Shown piece by piece: positions 25,101 to 35,002 of a DNA stretch of 64,000 bases; position 1 is the first letter of the stretch; each line of letters opens with the position of its first letter. Source of the stretch: Agapanthus africanus (taxonomy: Eukaryota > Streptophyta > Magnoliopsida > Asparagales > Amaryllidaceae); assembly GCA_030015575.1 (NCBI GenBank), contig CM057346.1, positions 561,354,315 through 561,418,314 of the forward strand, given 5' to 3'. The notes under the pieces were generated by a model that was given only the letters and a program-made list of their open reading frames with translations, had not been told where the DNA came from and did not search any database. The translations under genes and the position numbers were made by a program.

Positions 25101-25751
25101 TATATTGGTGATATTACTGATTATTAGCGAGCGACTCGGGCCCGTGTTCCCTTGCCCCTGGGGCACTGCCCTTGGGTGGGGGATACTCATGAGTGGTTGA
25201 CTCTCACAATTGGACTGATGATAGGTTTAGCGACCTGGACAGTGAGACTTAGAGACTGATAGGTTTAGTGACATGCATTGATTACTGCTTCAATATACCT
25301 GCCATACTGTTTACCCGCTTTACTGTTTACCTGTGCTGGCTACTTCATGCTCATGTTATTACTCCATGCTTACTGTTTCATGTTCGTCATCATTGCATGT
25401 GTTTATAATTGTATTTATATATATATCGCTATTGTGTCGCTCTGACGACCTGAGTATGCATGCTCAGAGTGAGAAGTGGATTTAGCTCGGACCAGGACCT
25501 GACGTACCTCGAGGATATTGCGGACATCTTGATCAGCGACTCAGCGCTATCTTTCCTTGATCTTTATCTGGTTAGTTTTGTATCAATTTTGATTTAGTGA
25601 CTGCATTTCTCATTACCTGTGCATTGATTACTGATTACCACTTAGTGCTAGAAGCCGAAGTGTGACTATGGCAGTATTTTTCCTTAACCGTAGGAGCATG
25701 GCTGGCTTCTCAACCCCTCGTATTCCGTATTTTGGGAAGCGATGCGTGACA
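22194..25751 (+). repeat. Element B 3' LTR (3558 bp)
   Basis: Uninterrupted TGTAATACCCAG...GCGTGACA repeat matching the 5' copy along its full length. The first ~1.3 kb is C/T-rich with many CpGs. The rest holds sequence near 25430-25560 that is almost identical to 19330-19460. It ends against AATTAAGG of the Athila LTR. Confidence 0.92.
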
Positions 25752-26340
25752 ATTAAGGTTTCGGCTTTCCTATTTATAGATAGGAGAAACCCTAGGTTTT
25801 ACATCTGATCTATATTTGAATTTACAAAACTACCCTAAGAAAGCCGGGTCAAAACACCGACACCCACCGACACCTGCACCGACACGTGCATTGCACTGCC
25901 GCGGTTCCGCGGCCATATAGTGGAATCTTGATCTCTATCTTTCAGGGTTGGTTCATATTGCTTTTTCCTTCTGTTTTTTCATTTGGTTTCTCAGAATCTT
26001 TTCTATTTTCTTCCAGATTTCCAACAGTGCAGAATTATGTGGACTTTTACCGTGAGCTTCGCGTTGAAGTCTTGAATCTTGTGCTGCCTTTGTACTTTGT
26101 GCATTGAAGTGTCTCATGATTTTCATTTGTTTCTTGAACTGGTAGGCGGTATCATACGGATTCATCTATTGTTGGTCGTAGTCTCACATTTGTAGCGTCT
26201 TTTCATGAATTTCACTGTAATGATCTGAGAATCTGTAACCTGCAACTATTTAGCAGATATGAATCAAAAGCACCTATTTATTTGTAATGTGATTAAGAAT
26301 GAGCGATATAATAATGCAAAATTCTGATATGAACAGCACA
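25752..26340 (-). repeat. Athila 5' LTR, distal part after the B insertion
   Basis: The sequence continues directly from AATTA, duplicated at both sides of B (5994-5998 and 25751-25755). On the minus strand the LTR would begin TGTGCTGTTCATATC at about 26340 (26342 is also possible). It carries a CCGCGGTTCCGCGG palindrome near 25900, also present in the Athila leader. Beyond it lies very AT-rich DNA with no retroelement signal, so this is probably the outer end of A. Confidence 0.7.
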
Positions 26341-27740
26341 CAAAAATTTTGAATTTTTAAAAAAATTAAAAAAATTTGTTTTTTTTAAAATTTCAATATT
26401 TTGAATGTTAGAGCACACCGAAATAGCAGAATTTTCAAAAATATTAATATTTTTTGTTTATTAAATTTCTCAATATTTTGCTTGCTATATCATAAAAAAA
26501 CACGAATTTTTCAAAAGTAACGAAAATTTCTGCTTTTTCCTTTTTCAATACTTTGCTTCAACAAAATCGCTAAAGATTGAAAAATACCAAAAAACAAATC
26601 TTTGTATTCTATACCATGCATATAAAAATCATGAAATTTTCAAAATTTTCAATTTATTTTATTTTCTTCATTTACAATATTTTTAAAAACCCCAAAATTT
26701 TCTGTTTTCTTCGGGTTTTCAAATTTGCTTGCTAATAAATGAAAATCGAAAGATTTATGATTTTAAAAAATTATTTTCTTCTCCTTTTCAAAATTTTGTA
26801 TGGTATAACACATAAAAATCTTAAAATTTTCAAAAAATTCAACAAAAATCTATTTTCTTCGCTTTTCCATTGCTTTGCATGCTATATAGCACATAAAAAT
26901 CATAAATTTTCAAAAAAAACGCGGAATTTTAATATTTTCGGTTTTCTAATATTTTTCTTGCTCATACTTCTAAAAAAATTCGGGTATCAAGAAGACAAAA
27001 AATTATATAAAGTAAAAGAAGAAAAGATCGTAAATTTCTTCCAAAAACCTAAGAGTACATAGAAATTCGATTTGAATGACTGACGACTCCGGGTGACAGG
27101 GATCCCTTACAACACACGAAAGTTTTAAAAGCCTTAAAATATTTTTGTTTTTTTTTTAAAATTTTCAATATTTCGCATGGTTGCACATGAAAAAATATCA
27201 AAAAAAATTAAAATTCAAAATTTTCTATATTCTTTGGTTTTTCAAAATTTTGTTTGATATAGCATTCGAAAATCACAAAATATTAAAATTCCAAAGTATT
27301 AATATTTTCTTACGATTTTTCAATATATATTTCACTATAACATACAGAAATCGTAAAATTTCAAAAGTCTCAAGATTTCTTGTTTTTTTATATTTTACAT
27401 AATATATAGCTCATGTAAATCGTCAATTTTTTTTTAAAAAATCAAAATTTCGTCTTTTCTTTCTTTTTTAATATTATGCATTCTATAAGCATAGTAAAAT
27501 CATGAAATTATAAGAAAATATCATGTCTTTTGTTTAATTCAAAAATTTTGTACTTCAGATGTACGCATGAAAATAGCAAAAAAATTTAAATGTCAAATTC
27601 TCTGATTTTTATTTGGTTTTTCTTTTTTCTTTTCTTCAATACCAAATGCTAATTTCTGAGATTTTTAACTCTAAATTATATTTTTTTTGGATTTCTTCAA
27701 TATTTTGTATGAGCATACAAAAATCATAAAATTTTTAAAT
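26341..27740. repeat. Degenerate AT-rich tandem repeat next to the Athila LTR end
   Basis: About ten degenerate units at intervals of very roughly 80-150 bp share TTTTCAATATTTTGCATGC, then a variable TATAGCACATAAAAATC, then ATAAAATTTTCAAAA. Clear units lie near 26480, 26610, 26800, 26880, 27177, 27257, 27335, 27400, 27484 and 27705. Base composition is strongly A/T. No gene is visible. It looks like decayed satellite-like DNA. Confidence 0.6.
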
Positions 27741-27937
27741 ATTTTATCGGTAAAACCTATATACTGAGAGAAAAATAGAAATAGAATATAAAGAAAGTGG
27801 CCGATCATAATTTCTCCACCATATAACCCTAATTATGTGGGATAAAAGTGTGATAAATATTGAATAGGGAGCGAATAAAAAAATTCATGATCTAAATGTA
27901 GTAAGAGAATTAAATATGGACTAGATAACAATTACAT

Positions 27938-28501
27938 CAATGTTCAAAATTGCGATAGCATGTAGTAGATCGGCCCACTACTGAATAACGAAAAGCGCAA
28001 ATAACGTTGAGCACAGCGTAAGGTATAAGAATTATTAGTTATTAGTTTATTACTAATAATTATTATTATCATCTTATTTACAATAAATTATATATTATAA
28101 AGATATAGAACATATATCAATTAGTAACATAACATCATTTTCTTAATTTTTAATTCTTGAGTTCGTATGTATGATTCATAATTGTATTAAACGTATCGAA
28201 AATCAATCAAATAATCTCTATTTAAGAAATATGTATACTAAATATGATTTCAAATTGAGAGGTTAGAATTTCAATGAGACCGTCTTCATATAGTTTAGAA
28301 TTAAATACTGAAATCTTAAGAATCTCAATAGAAAATATTATGTGAAAATAGCATACGCATAGCGTAGCGTAGCGTAAGCTGTTTATTAAAAAGCGTACTA
28401 CTTTGTATTTAAGTTATTTACCGATGTTGCATAACGAAGAGACTAAGCTACGCTCTAGAGCGCAAAATAACAAGTTACGTAGCGAGCTATTTTAAATATT
28501 G
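27938..28501. mobile_element. hAT-like MITE (about 564 bp)
   Basis: Imperfect terminal inverted repeats: CAATGTTCAAAATTGC at the left, and CAATATTTAAAATAGC read inward from the right end. The left terminus fits the hAT consensus YARNG. Flanks AATTACAT (27930-27937) and AATTACAC (28502-28509) agree at 7 of 8 bases, the size of a hAT target duplication. Subterminal TAGCGTAGCG/CTACGCT repeats are typical of plant hAT MITEs. No transposase is encoded. Confidence 0.65.
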
Positions 28502-28546
28502 AATTACACTAAAGTCCAAGCTAAATCAGACAATAAATACTCTCTC

Positions 28547-28564
28547 ATCACACACACACACACA

Positions 28565-28601
<37 letters not shown>
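28547..28601. repeat. (AC)n(AT)n microsatellite
   Basis: A run of CA dinucleotides passes into about 17 AT dinucleotides, directly abutting a foldback element. Confidence 0.95.
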
Positions 28602-28602
<1 letters not shown>

Positions 28603-28974
28603 CGGAGGAATGATGCCATAGGAGGGAATTTTCTCTTATAGCGTCAAAAAAGTACGTCCTTCCTTATTTTTATCTTCATCGTTATCATCTAAGATGTGGG
28701 TGCACCAAATTTCATGTGATTCTACAACTTTTTCATCATTGATTTAGTGGGTTCAAAATTAACGGTTTACTGACAACAGAACTTTCATTGCTAAATCAAC
28801 GGTGAAAAAGTTATAGAATCATATGAAATTTGATGTACCCACATCTTAGATGATAAACGATGAAGATGATGGGTGCCGATCGTCGGAAAAAATGAGTGAG
28901 GGCATACTTTTTTGACGCCATAGGAGGAAATTCCCTCGTATGACTTCTTTCCTCTCTCTCTCCGTGTGTGTGTG
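28602..28974. mobile_element. Foldback MITE, copy 1
   Basis: Arms of about 150 bases are inverted copies: 28605-28755 pairs with about 28790-28950. Matching landmarks are CATCTAAGATGTGGGTGCACC on the left and CCCACATCTTAGATGAT on the right, and ATGATGCCATAGGAGG versus GACGCCATAGGAGG. A central ~35-bp loop carries TTAACGGTTTACTGACAAC. The ends abut CA/TA and TG dinucleotide runs. Non-coding, and able to form a long hairpin. Confidence 0.75.
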
Positions 28975-29350
28975 GAGGAAAGATGACGTAGGAGGAAATT
29001 TTCTCCTGTTGGAAAAATGCACCCTCCATGATTTTTTTCGACGATCGGCATACACCACCTCCATCTTTATCATCTAAAATGTGGATACACCAAATTTCAT
29101 GTGATTATACCATTTTTTCACCGTTGATTTAGTTGGTGTAAAATTAATGGTTCACCAACAATAGAACTTTTTACACTGCTAAATCAACGGTGAAAAAGTG
29201 GTGGAATCACATGAAATTTGGTGTATGCACATCTTAGATGATAACGATGATGATGATAGATGCCGATCGTTGGAAAAAATGGTGGAGATTGTATTTTTAC
29301 GACGCCATAGAAGGACTCGGCGTCTTTTTTTTCCTCCATTATTCTATACA
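28975..29350. mobile_element. Foldback MITE, copy 2, same family
   Basis: The left arm (about 28975-29135) and right arm (about 29177-29342) are inverted copies and match copy 1: GGAGGAAATTTTCTCC, CCGATCGT, CATCTTAGATGATAACGATG and AAATCAACGGTGAAAAAG. The loop TTAATGGTTCACCAACAAT is homologous to copy 1. Tandem head-to-tail with copy 1. Confidence 0.75.
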
Positions 29351-31202
29351 TACACACAGGTACCCAATAAGATAACTAGGACTGTGACAACTAAGAAACT
29401 AAGTGTATAACTTATTTTTTCTATCTTCTTTTGTCGTATGGATCCGCATTCTTGGTTTTCGAACCGATCTTATATACTTCAAAAAGAAATTTGGACATTG
29501 TGGCACATGCATAGAATTTTCGTTGAGACCATCAGCACTATAACGGAACATAGTGATTGTCATATGTTATCCAACAAAATTTTCTTTTAATCTTTCATCT
29601 TTGTAACTATCGCGGATATAAATTGCCATTCTAAAGTTTTATTTTTTTTTTGGAGAATAATTAGAGAACATAAATCTGAAAAAGGGTAAGGGATCTTATT
29701 CCATTAGTCGCAATCATGGGACCAATACATCGACAACATCAAAAATATTTAATCCTCCCATGGTGTAAGTTTTGCTTCTTTAATAATTGAAAAATGAGCG
29801 TTTTATTTGTACTCCAAAGGGCCACCATAATCAATCAAAGATCCGAGTTTAGAACTGTTTGGTTTATTCTATGATGATGCAAGAAATATGATAGCATTAG
29901 TTGAAAAAAAAAAGAGTGTTTGCTCTAAATACTTTTTACTGCAAAACAGTCAGTGAACGATAATATTTAAAGCAACACATGTCTTTTAAAAATGGGTCTT
30001 CAGTTGAAAGGGAAAATAAATTTTTCTTGGTAAGTTTCCCCCACAAAGGCTTAATACCAGTCGACTCAAGTGTTCAATGCAAATATAAAAGCCGACATAA
30101 ACATTAACTTGTAAGATAGGGTAATAAAACGAAGACAAAGCAAAAAACATTATTTATCACGGGTCATCGGATACTTTTATAACCATTTTCCAAAAACCGG
30201 TCTTCTTTATGGCGGCCGCTTTATATCATTTTACATGTTTTGCTTATATTGCAAATACATCAGCCAACAGCTGAATTTACATTTAAGCACAACAAGTAAA
30301 AACTAAATTAGACGGTCAAGCTCCGAACGGGGAGTTACGCCTCAGATTAAACACTTGGACGCAAGCGTTGGCTGATAGTGTCAGCCGAGGCTTGTTCTAA
30401 AGCCCTATGCAAGAATTAACATGGTATATGCATGGGGATCGACTTGCTAGGATTAGGATTGTCTAAGCTACGCGTGATCCCTCAAGCCTTAGCACCCTCA
30501 TTCATTCTCAACTGGACCTCGAATGCAGGAATTCACACTGTATACCCATTATCGGACCTTGGAAGTATTTGGATGTTATTGTTGGCCAAGATAAAGTCCC
30601 ATCGACGAGGGATTCACATGTTTCATGGGTAAAAACTCTATCCATGACCGATGCCATCTAGATGACAGGAATTATCTGACGGACAGAGATTTGCAGTCGA
30701 TTATGATACCACAGTTTTCTATTCTACTTCTAAAATAGATTGAGGTATATATGTGAAAAAAATTAGACTGATCGGAGTGTCCTTCAGCTCTTCGAATTCT
30801 TTTTTATTTATAGCATTTAGGAGTAGAGGCTACGTCTTTGATATGCGCAATTCCCCATATACTTCTTTGCATGTGGCCATGTGACAATAACGTTCTCTTG
30901 TGCACGTTACCTATCAAGGCCGGTAAGGTTTCGGCCAGAACTTCTAGTTTAGCTGAAGAATGACTTTGACCCATAGTTACATTCTTCGGCCATTGGTCTA
31001 GCTGTGAGTTTGCTGAGTTTGCTAATTTCTCGACCATTGTTCTATATATCCGAACTGTAGTGTAAACACAATGATACCATATAAACTTTAAATTGATCTC
31101 GATGGTGATATGTCTTAATCTATTAAGGATGCATGGCCGATCGACATGTGCTGACATGCATTATTAGGAGGATAGAGTTAGAGATGTTAATCTTTTCACT
31201 CG
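29351..31202. other. Unrecognised spacer upstream of the Tat nest
   Basis: About 1.85 kb of moderately AT-rich DNA. Short open frames exist at 30432-30632 (plus) and 30804-31157 (minus, 117 residues), but neither contains a domain I know and neither has clear coding character. No RNA gene or terminal repeats seen. Confidence 0.4.
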
Positions 31203-31207
31203 TTATC

Positions 31208-31230
31208 TGACGGAGGCGTGAATCTCCTTC
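31208..31230 (-). repeat. Y 3' LTR, outer 23 bp
   Basis: TGACGGAGGCGTGAATCTCC matches the inner end of Y's 5' LTR at 47475 (TGACGGATGCATGAATCTCC). X starts directly after CCTTC. Confidence 0.8.
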
Positions 31231-31963
31231 TGATGGGGCTCCTTCTCGGGCCTCCGTCAGATGTTGCCTTCCTTTGATCTCGAGATGAACTTGACCGATT
31301 GTCCTTCGTTGCGTGTGGGTCTCAATGGGTTTTGAAAGGAGAAGGTGGGGTGAGGAGGCCGTCGCCGAGTACCTTCAAAGAAGTCCCGGGATGGTTTGGT
31401 ACCACCGAGGACCCTCCGACGCTCAAGTTAATGATGAGATCCGAGCAGAGTAACGGCGTAAGTGTAAAGAATGGCTTCCCTGATCCCCCTGTGATGGAGG
31501 TTTATATAGCGGTGGTGGCAGGCAGCAACAGGCGTGAGGATCTCGCCGGCAGTTACGCTCCCGACATCACGCTCGCGCAGAGAGCGGATCGCTCATTAAT
31601 GGGGATCGTGATAGCGTGGAACGTGGGATGTTGTTAGCGTAGGACCTGCGCATGGCGAGATTCGCGGAGCGGTGGTTACGCCTGTGAGTGGTGGAGTTGG
31701 TCGGAGGGTCGAGGAAGGGGGCCTCGGCCGGGGGCTCGGGGACGAGCGGAGAGGCCGGGGAGTCTTGACCTTGTGGCAGCTCGGGGCGAACTGATGGGCC
31801 GAGGGGGTCTAATTCGCAGAGGCCCCCGAGGCGGGCCAGTTTGCGCTTGCAGGTCGGGCACAGGGTGGCCTGGTCGGCCCTTGTGGGCCCTTTCTTCTGA
31901 GTCTTGGGACACGTCATCTGCCATGTGTCTCGATCTTGGAGGTCGCCAATATCGAGCTTATCA
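31231..31963 (-). repeat. X 3' LTR (733 bp)
   Basis: Same length as the other X LTR. Contains the minus-strand TATA box CTATATAAA at about 31501-31509 (also at 39211-39219 in the 5' LTR), which would start genomic transcription leftward. Confidence 0.92.
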
Positions 31964-31980
31964 TTAGCCCCCACTCCTGT
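31964..31980 (-). other. X polypurine tract
   Basis: On the minus strand AGGAGTGGGGGCTAA immediately precedes the 3' LTR. Confidence 0.8.
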
Positions 31981-32317
31981 CCCGACCAGTTAGTGGTCGG
32001 GTCAGGAGTGGACTGCCGGGCCTCTTGAGGTGAGATCCCTTCTATGGTTTCGTCGGGACGAGCCCTCGGTCCATTGGTCGTCTTTTCTGCCAGCGAACCA
32101 AGACGTGGTCTCCGCACCTTAAAGAGGGTGTGCCGGTTCGTGCACTATGTAACTGAAGCAATGGTCCACGTGTCGAAGGACGACAGGCCGGTGTGACGTA
32201 TTCGGGCCTACAGCGCCCGATTGGATGCAGTCCAGTGCAGGACCGACGCGTGGAGCGATCGGAGCCGCTGGACGTGAGGAGTCGTTTCTGCGGGAGTTGA
32301 CGGGCGCCGTTGGTTGC

Positions 32318-33606
32318 TATGATAAAATGGGGGCGGGGCCCGCCCCAGGGCCCCCAACCTTTCATCTCCCTTCTTCCTCGAGTCGCCGTCGCTCGGCGTT
32401 CTTCCTCCTTCGTGATACATGGTTCGCTCTCACTTTTCGGGCGGCTCGCGCCGGGGGGAAGCTAGTGGTGTGGCCGAGCCCCCGGCCAACTTGCGCCCTA
32501 CGCCGGACTTTCAGCCGCCGGCAGGACCGTCAGTTTCGTCGGTGGCATCTGGGAGTTTCTCTGGCGGCAACCGGAGTCGTCAGCCGTTACCCGAGTCTCA
32601 GACTGGTGACGGGAGGAAGGGCGAGGGCCGGCCCCTTGCTAAGAGGAAAAGGACGGTTTCTCGTGCGCCGCCGTTGAAGGCCCCCGAAGGGATTCCCGTG
32701 CGGGAAGGGGGTTCCGTCTTCACTGTTCCGTCTGGGCTTTCCGTTGCCACTGGTCTGCTCGCCGGGATGGAGGAATCGGCTGGGGGAAAGCTCTGTGTGG
32801 CTCCTTGAGTTATCAATTGAAGGCCATGGCCCAAGGGGTGGTCCAGGTATGAACCTCCCTACGCGCATTTGCCTTGGTATGCCCTTCCTTGGTTCGGATG
32901 CTTCTTGGTTTCTCATCGGCTTTCTGTCAGGTTCTTCAACACTGCGCCCTTGCCATTCGCATGGGGCCGAGGGGGCATTCCACGCCCCGAGGCCAGTGGA
33001 GGCGTTTCCTTCAGAGGTTGAGATCTTGCAACGTGACCTGCACCGGGAGAGGGATAAGGCCGACGTCGTGGCGGGCCGGGCGGAGGCTGCGGAGCTCACC
33101 AACTCGGCGGCTCGGGGTGCCCTTCGCCGTCTGAACGGGTCTCTCCGGGTTGCCGATAGGAAGCCGGCGGACATGGCCGAACGCTTTGCGGCGCTGGAAA
33201 AGGAGAGGGACGCAAGCAGGGGGCGCTGAGGCGGCGCTGCTGAAGGCCCAGGTTGCCGAGGCTCGGGCTAAGAAAGCTGTGGCCGAGTATAATGCGTCGG
33301 AGTAGTTTTACGCCAAGCTCGGGGAGCATTCTGCCGTTGCGTGGAATAAGGCTTTGGACGCCGTGAAGGAACAGCTTCCCGAGTTCGACGATGGTGAACT
33401 CCGCGCTCGGGTTCCGCTTCCGGCGACGAGGTCTTCGGCGAGGGATGACGAGGGAAGCCGGGCGCGCCCTTGGTGGCAAAGTCTTCGGTGGTAGGGCCTT
33501 GGGCCGTGACGCCGACGATGAAGCGGTCGAAGTAACCCTCCGGGCCGTTTGTAGGGCTTGGGGGCCCCAGAGTACCCTTTGTAAAGATCTTGATTTTGGC
33601 AATAAA
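32318..33606 (+). pseudogene. X antisense module (plus strand, own TATA-like and polyA-like signals)
   Basis: Opposite to pol, between the 3' LTR and the repeats. A TATA-like TATGATAAAA (about 32319) precedes a Ser/Pro/Gly-rich frame from 32419 (MVRSHFSGGSRRGEASGVAE), then VPSGLSVATGLL and, after an intron-like gap near 32.85-32.93 kb, a predicted coiled coil (EVEILQRDLHRERDK...). It ends with a GGGCTTGGGGGCCCC hairpin, GTACCCTTTGTAAAG and AATAAA at 33601. Y has a homologous, longer module. Antisense ORFs in this position are known in Tat elements (Grande, RIRE2 and relatives). Function unknown. The copy is probably decayed. Confidence 0.6.
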
Positions 33607-33939
33607 AGAAAAAGGAACTCATGATTCGTCGGTTTATATTTTTTCTCCCCCTTTGTTTTGGTGTGAAGGACGTCCGTAAGATGCCCTTGCTTGTATCGTT
33701 GTGTTTCGATGTAAGGTTGGCCATATGTCCGGCAATCTCCTGTCGAGTTTGTCAGCCGGCGAGGGTGCCAGGCGCTGCCGCGAAGGTATCCTCACGTACC
33801 CCCTAGGTCGATGGGAGATCGTTCAGATTTGGATGAACCAGCCGTCCTTCCGGGTGTCTCGGGTCCTTAAGCACGGCTACAGGGCAACCGGCCGGGCTTG
33901 TCCGAGCAGGGTGGCCATTTGGTTGCCGCTGCGAGGGCT

Positions 33940-34800
33940 TTGGGCTGCTGAGGGCCACTAAGAATGACCGGGTCATGAGGATGCGTGGTTGCCTCTTGGT
34001 GAGGGATCCGATCTCCGGCGTCGTAGGTAGGCCACTACCAGCCTGAGATTTTGACGAGCAGGGTAGCTGCTCGGTTGCCTCTTGCGAGGGCTTTTTGATC
34101 CTTCAGGACGGGGACCGAGCAAGGTTACCACCCAGTGCCTCTTGGCGAGGGCTTTGATCCCTGTCGGTTGTGGTAGGAAGCTACCAGCCGGGGATAGCCG
34201 AGCGAGGACCCGACTGCCTCTGGGAGGACTTTGGTCCTTGGCGCGGGAAGAGCTATAAGGCTGTAAGAAACCTACCAAGGACCCTTGGCCGGGCAGGGTC
34301 ACTGCCCGGTGCCTCTTGGCGAGGGCTTTTGTCCTGAAAGATAGCCGAGCGATGGGTCCTCGGGCTCGACTGCCTCTGAGAGGGCTTTTGATCCCTGGCG
34401 TTGTGGCAGGGAAGCTGCCCGCCGGGGATAGCCGAGCGAGGGAATCTCGGGCTCGACTGCCTCTGAGAGGGCTTTGATCCCTGGCGTTGTGGCAGGGAAG
34501 CTGCCCTCCGGGGATAGCCGAGCGAGGGAACCTCAGGCTCGACCGCCTCTGAGAGGACTTTTTGATCCCCGGCGTTGTGGCAAGGAAGCTGCCCGCCTGG
34601 GATAGCCAAATGAGGGAACCTCGGGCTCGACTGCCTCTGAGAGGACTTTCGATTTCTGGTGCTGTGGCAGGGAAGCTGCAAGCTGGGGATAGCCGAGCGA
34701 GGGAACCTCGGGCCCGACCGTTTCTGGGAGACCCTTTTCGTTGTATAGGGGGAACCCTACCGGGAAATAAGGTTCGAAAGTTTCTTTATTCGTGTGGATA
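33940..34800. repeat. X internal minisatellite between pol and the antisense module
   Basis: About ten degenerate copies of an ~85-bp unit with GCCTCTGAGAGGGCTTTGATC, CTGGCGTTGTGGCAGGGAAGC and GGGGATAGCCGAGCGAGG. Y carries the same family at 43280-44790. Variable 3' tandem repeats are a known feature of Tat elements. Confidence 0.85.
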
Positions 34801-35002
34801 GGAATCCTAGACAACGCTATACACCATCATTTCAAAGGGAGATCTCGAGCGGTAGCCGGGGTGCGGTGCTTTCCTAGTTTTGACTTCATAGGTATAGCTT
34901 GAGCTTTTCCGCGTTGTAAGGTCGAGGGAGCTTCCGTCCGTCCGCGTCTTGCAGGCGGTAGGCTCCGCCGGGGAGCGCTTCGAAGACGAGGAAGGGACCG
35001 TC

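Larger units (their letters stand above)
6000..25751 (+). mobile_element. Element B: non-autonomous Tekay/Del-like LTR element with 3.5-kb LTRs, carrying nested C
   Basis: Two long direct repeats starting TGTAATACCCAG (6000 and 22194) and ending GTGACA (19654 and 25751) flank an internal region of only about 2.5 kb. The primer site is of initiator-Met type. The 3' end of the internal region carries the TTCGAGGACGAAAT...AAGGGGGG block that precedes the 3' LTR in Tekay/Del chromoviruses. No protease, RT, RNase H or integrase is visible, only a zinc-knuckle-like gag relic and an acidic repeat ORF. Large LTRs with a short non-pol interior is the LARD-like pattern. The target duplication is AATTA (ambiguous by one base). 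Excluding C it is about 9.6 kb. By eye the LTRs are roughly 95% identical. Confidence 0.85.
1..26340 (-). mobile_element. Element A: Athila-type Ty3/gypsy LTR retrotransposon, partial, 5' LTR interrupted by B
   Basis: On the minus strand one meets, from high to low coordinates, an LTR (26340 down to about 5194, excluding the 6000-25751 insertion), a tRNA-Asp-type primer site, a 1.3-kb leader, gag with a CCHC knuckle, an aspartic protease segment and reverse transcriptase, which runs off the left edge. The protease context (ALLDLGASVNLLPYSVYEQL), the RT signature FMDD and the primer site TGGCGCCGTTACCGGGGA match what is known of plant Athila elements. Integrase and the 3' LTR lie outside the window. 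The coding region is broken in several places, so this is a fossil. Without B the visible LTR is about 1.39 kb, within the usual Athila range. Confidence 0.88.

Noticed and set aside
26739-27402. Phe/Lys/Ile-rich open frames of 107 and 73 residues
   Set aside because: Chance frames in very AT-rich tandem repeats.
32587-33174. 195-residue minus-strand frame opposite the X antisense module
   Set aside because: Low-complexity Arg/Pro/Ser frame in GC-rich DNA; likely the shadow of the plus-strand unit.
34253-34814. Minus-strand frames of 142 and 93 residues with repeated SQRQSSPRFP-like peptides
   Set aside because: They arise from reading the X minisatellite in frame; not a repeat protein.
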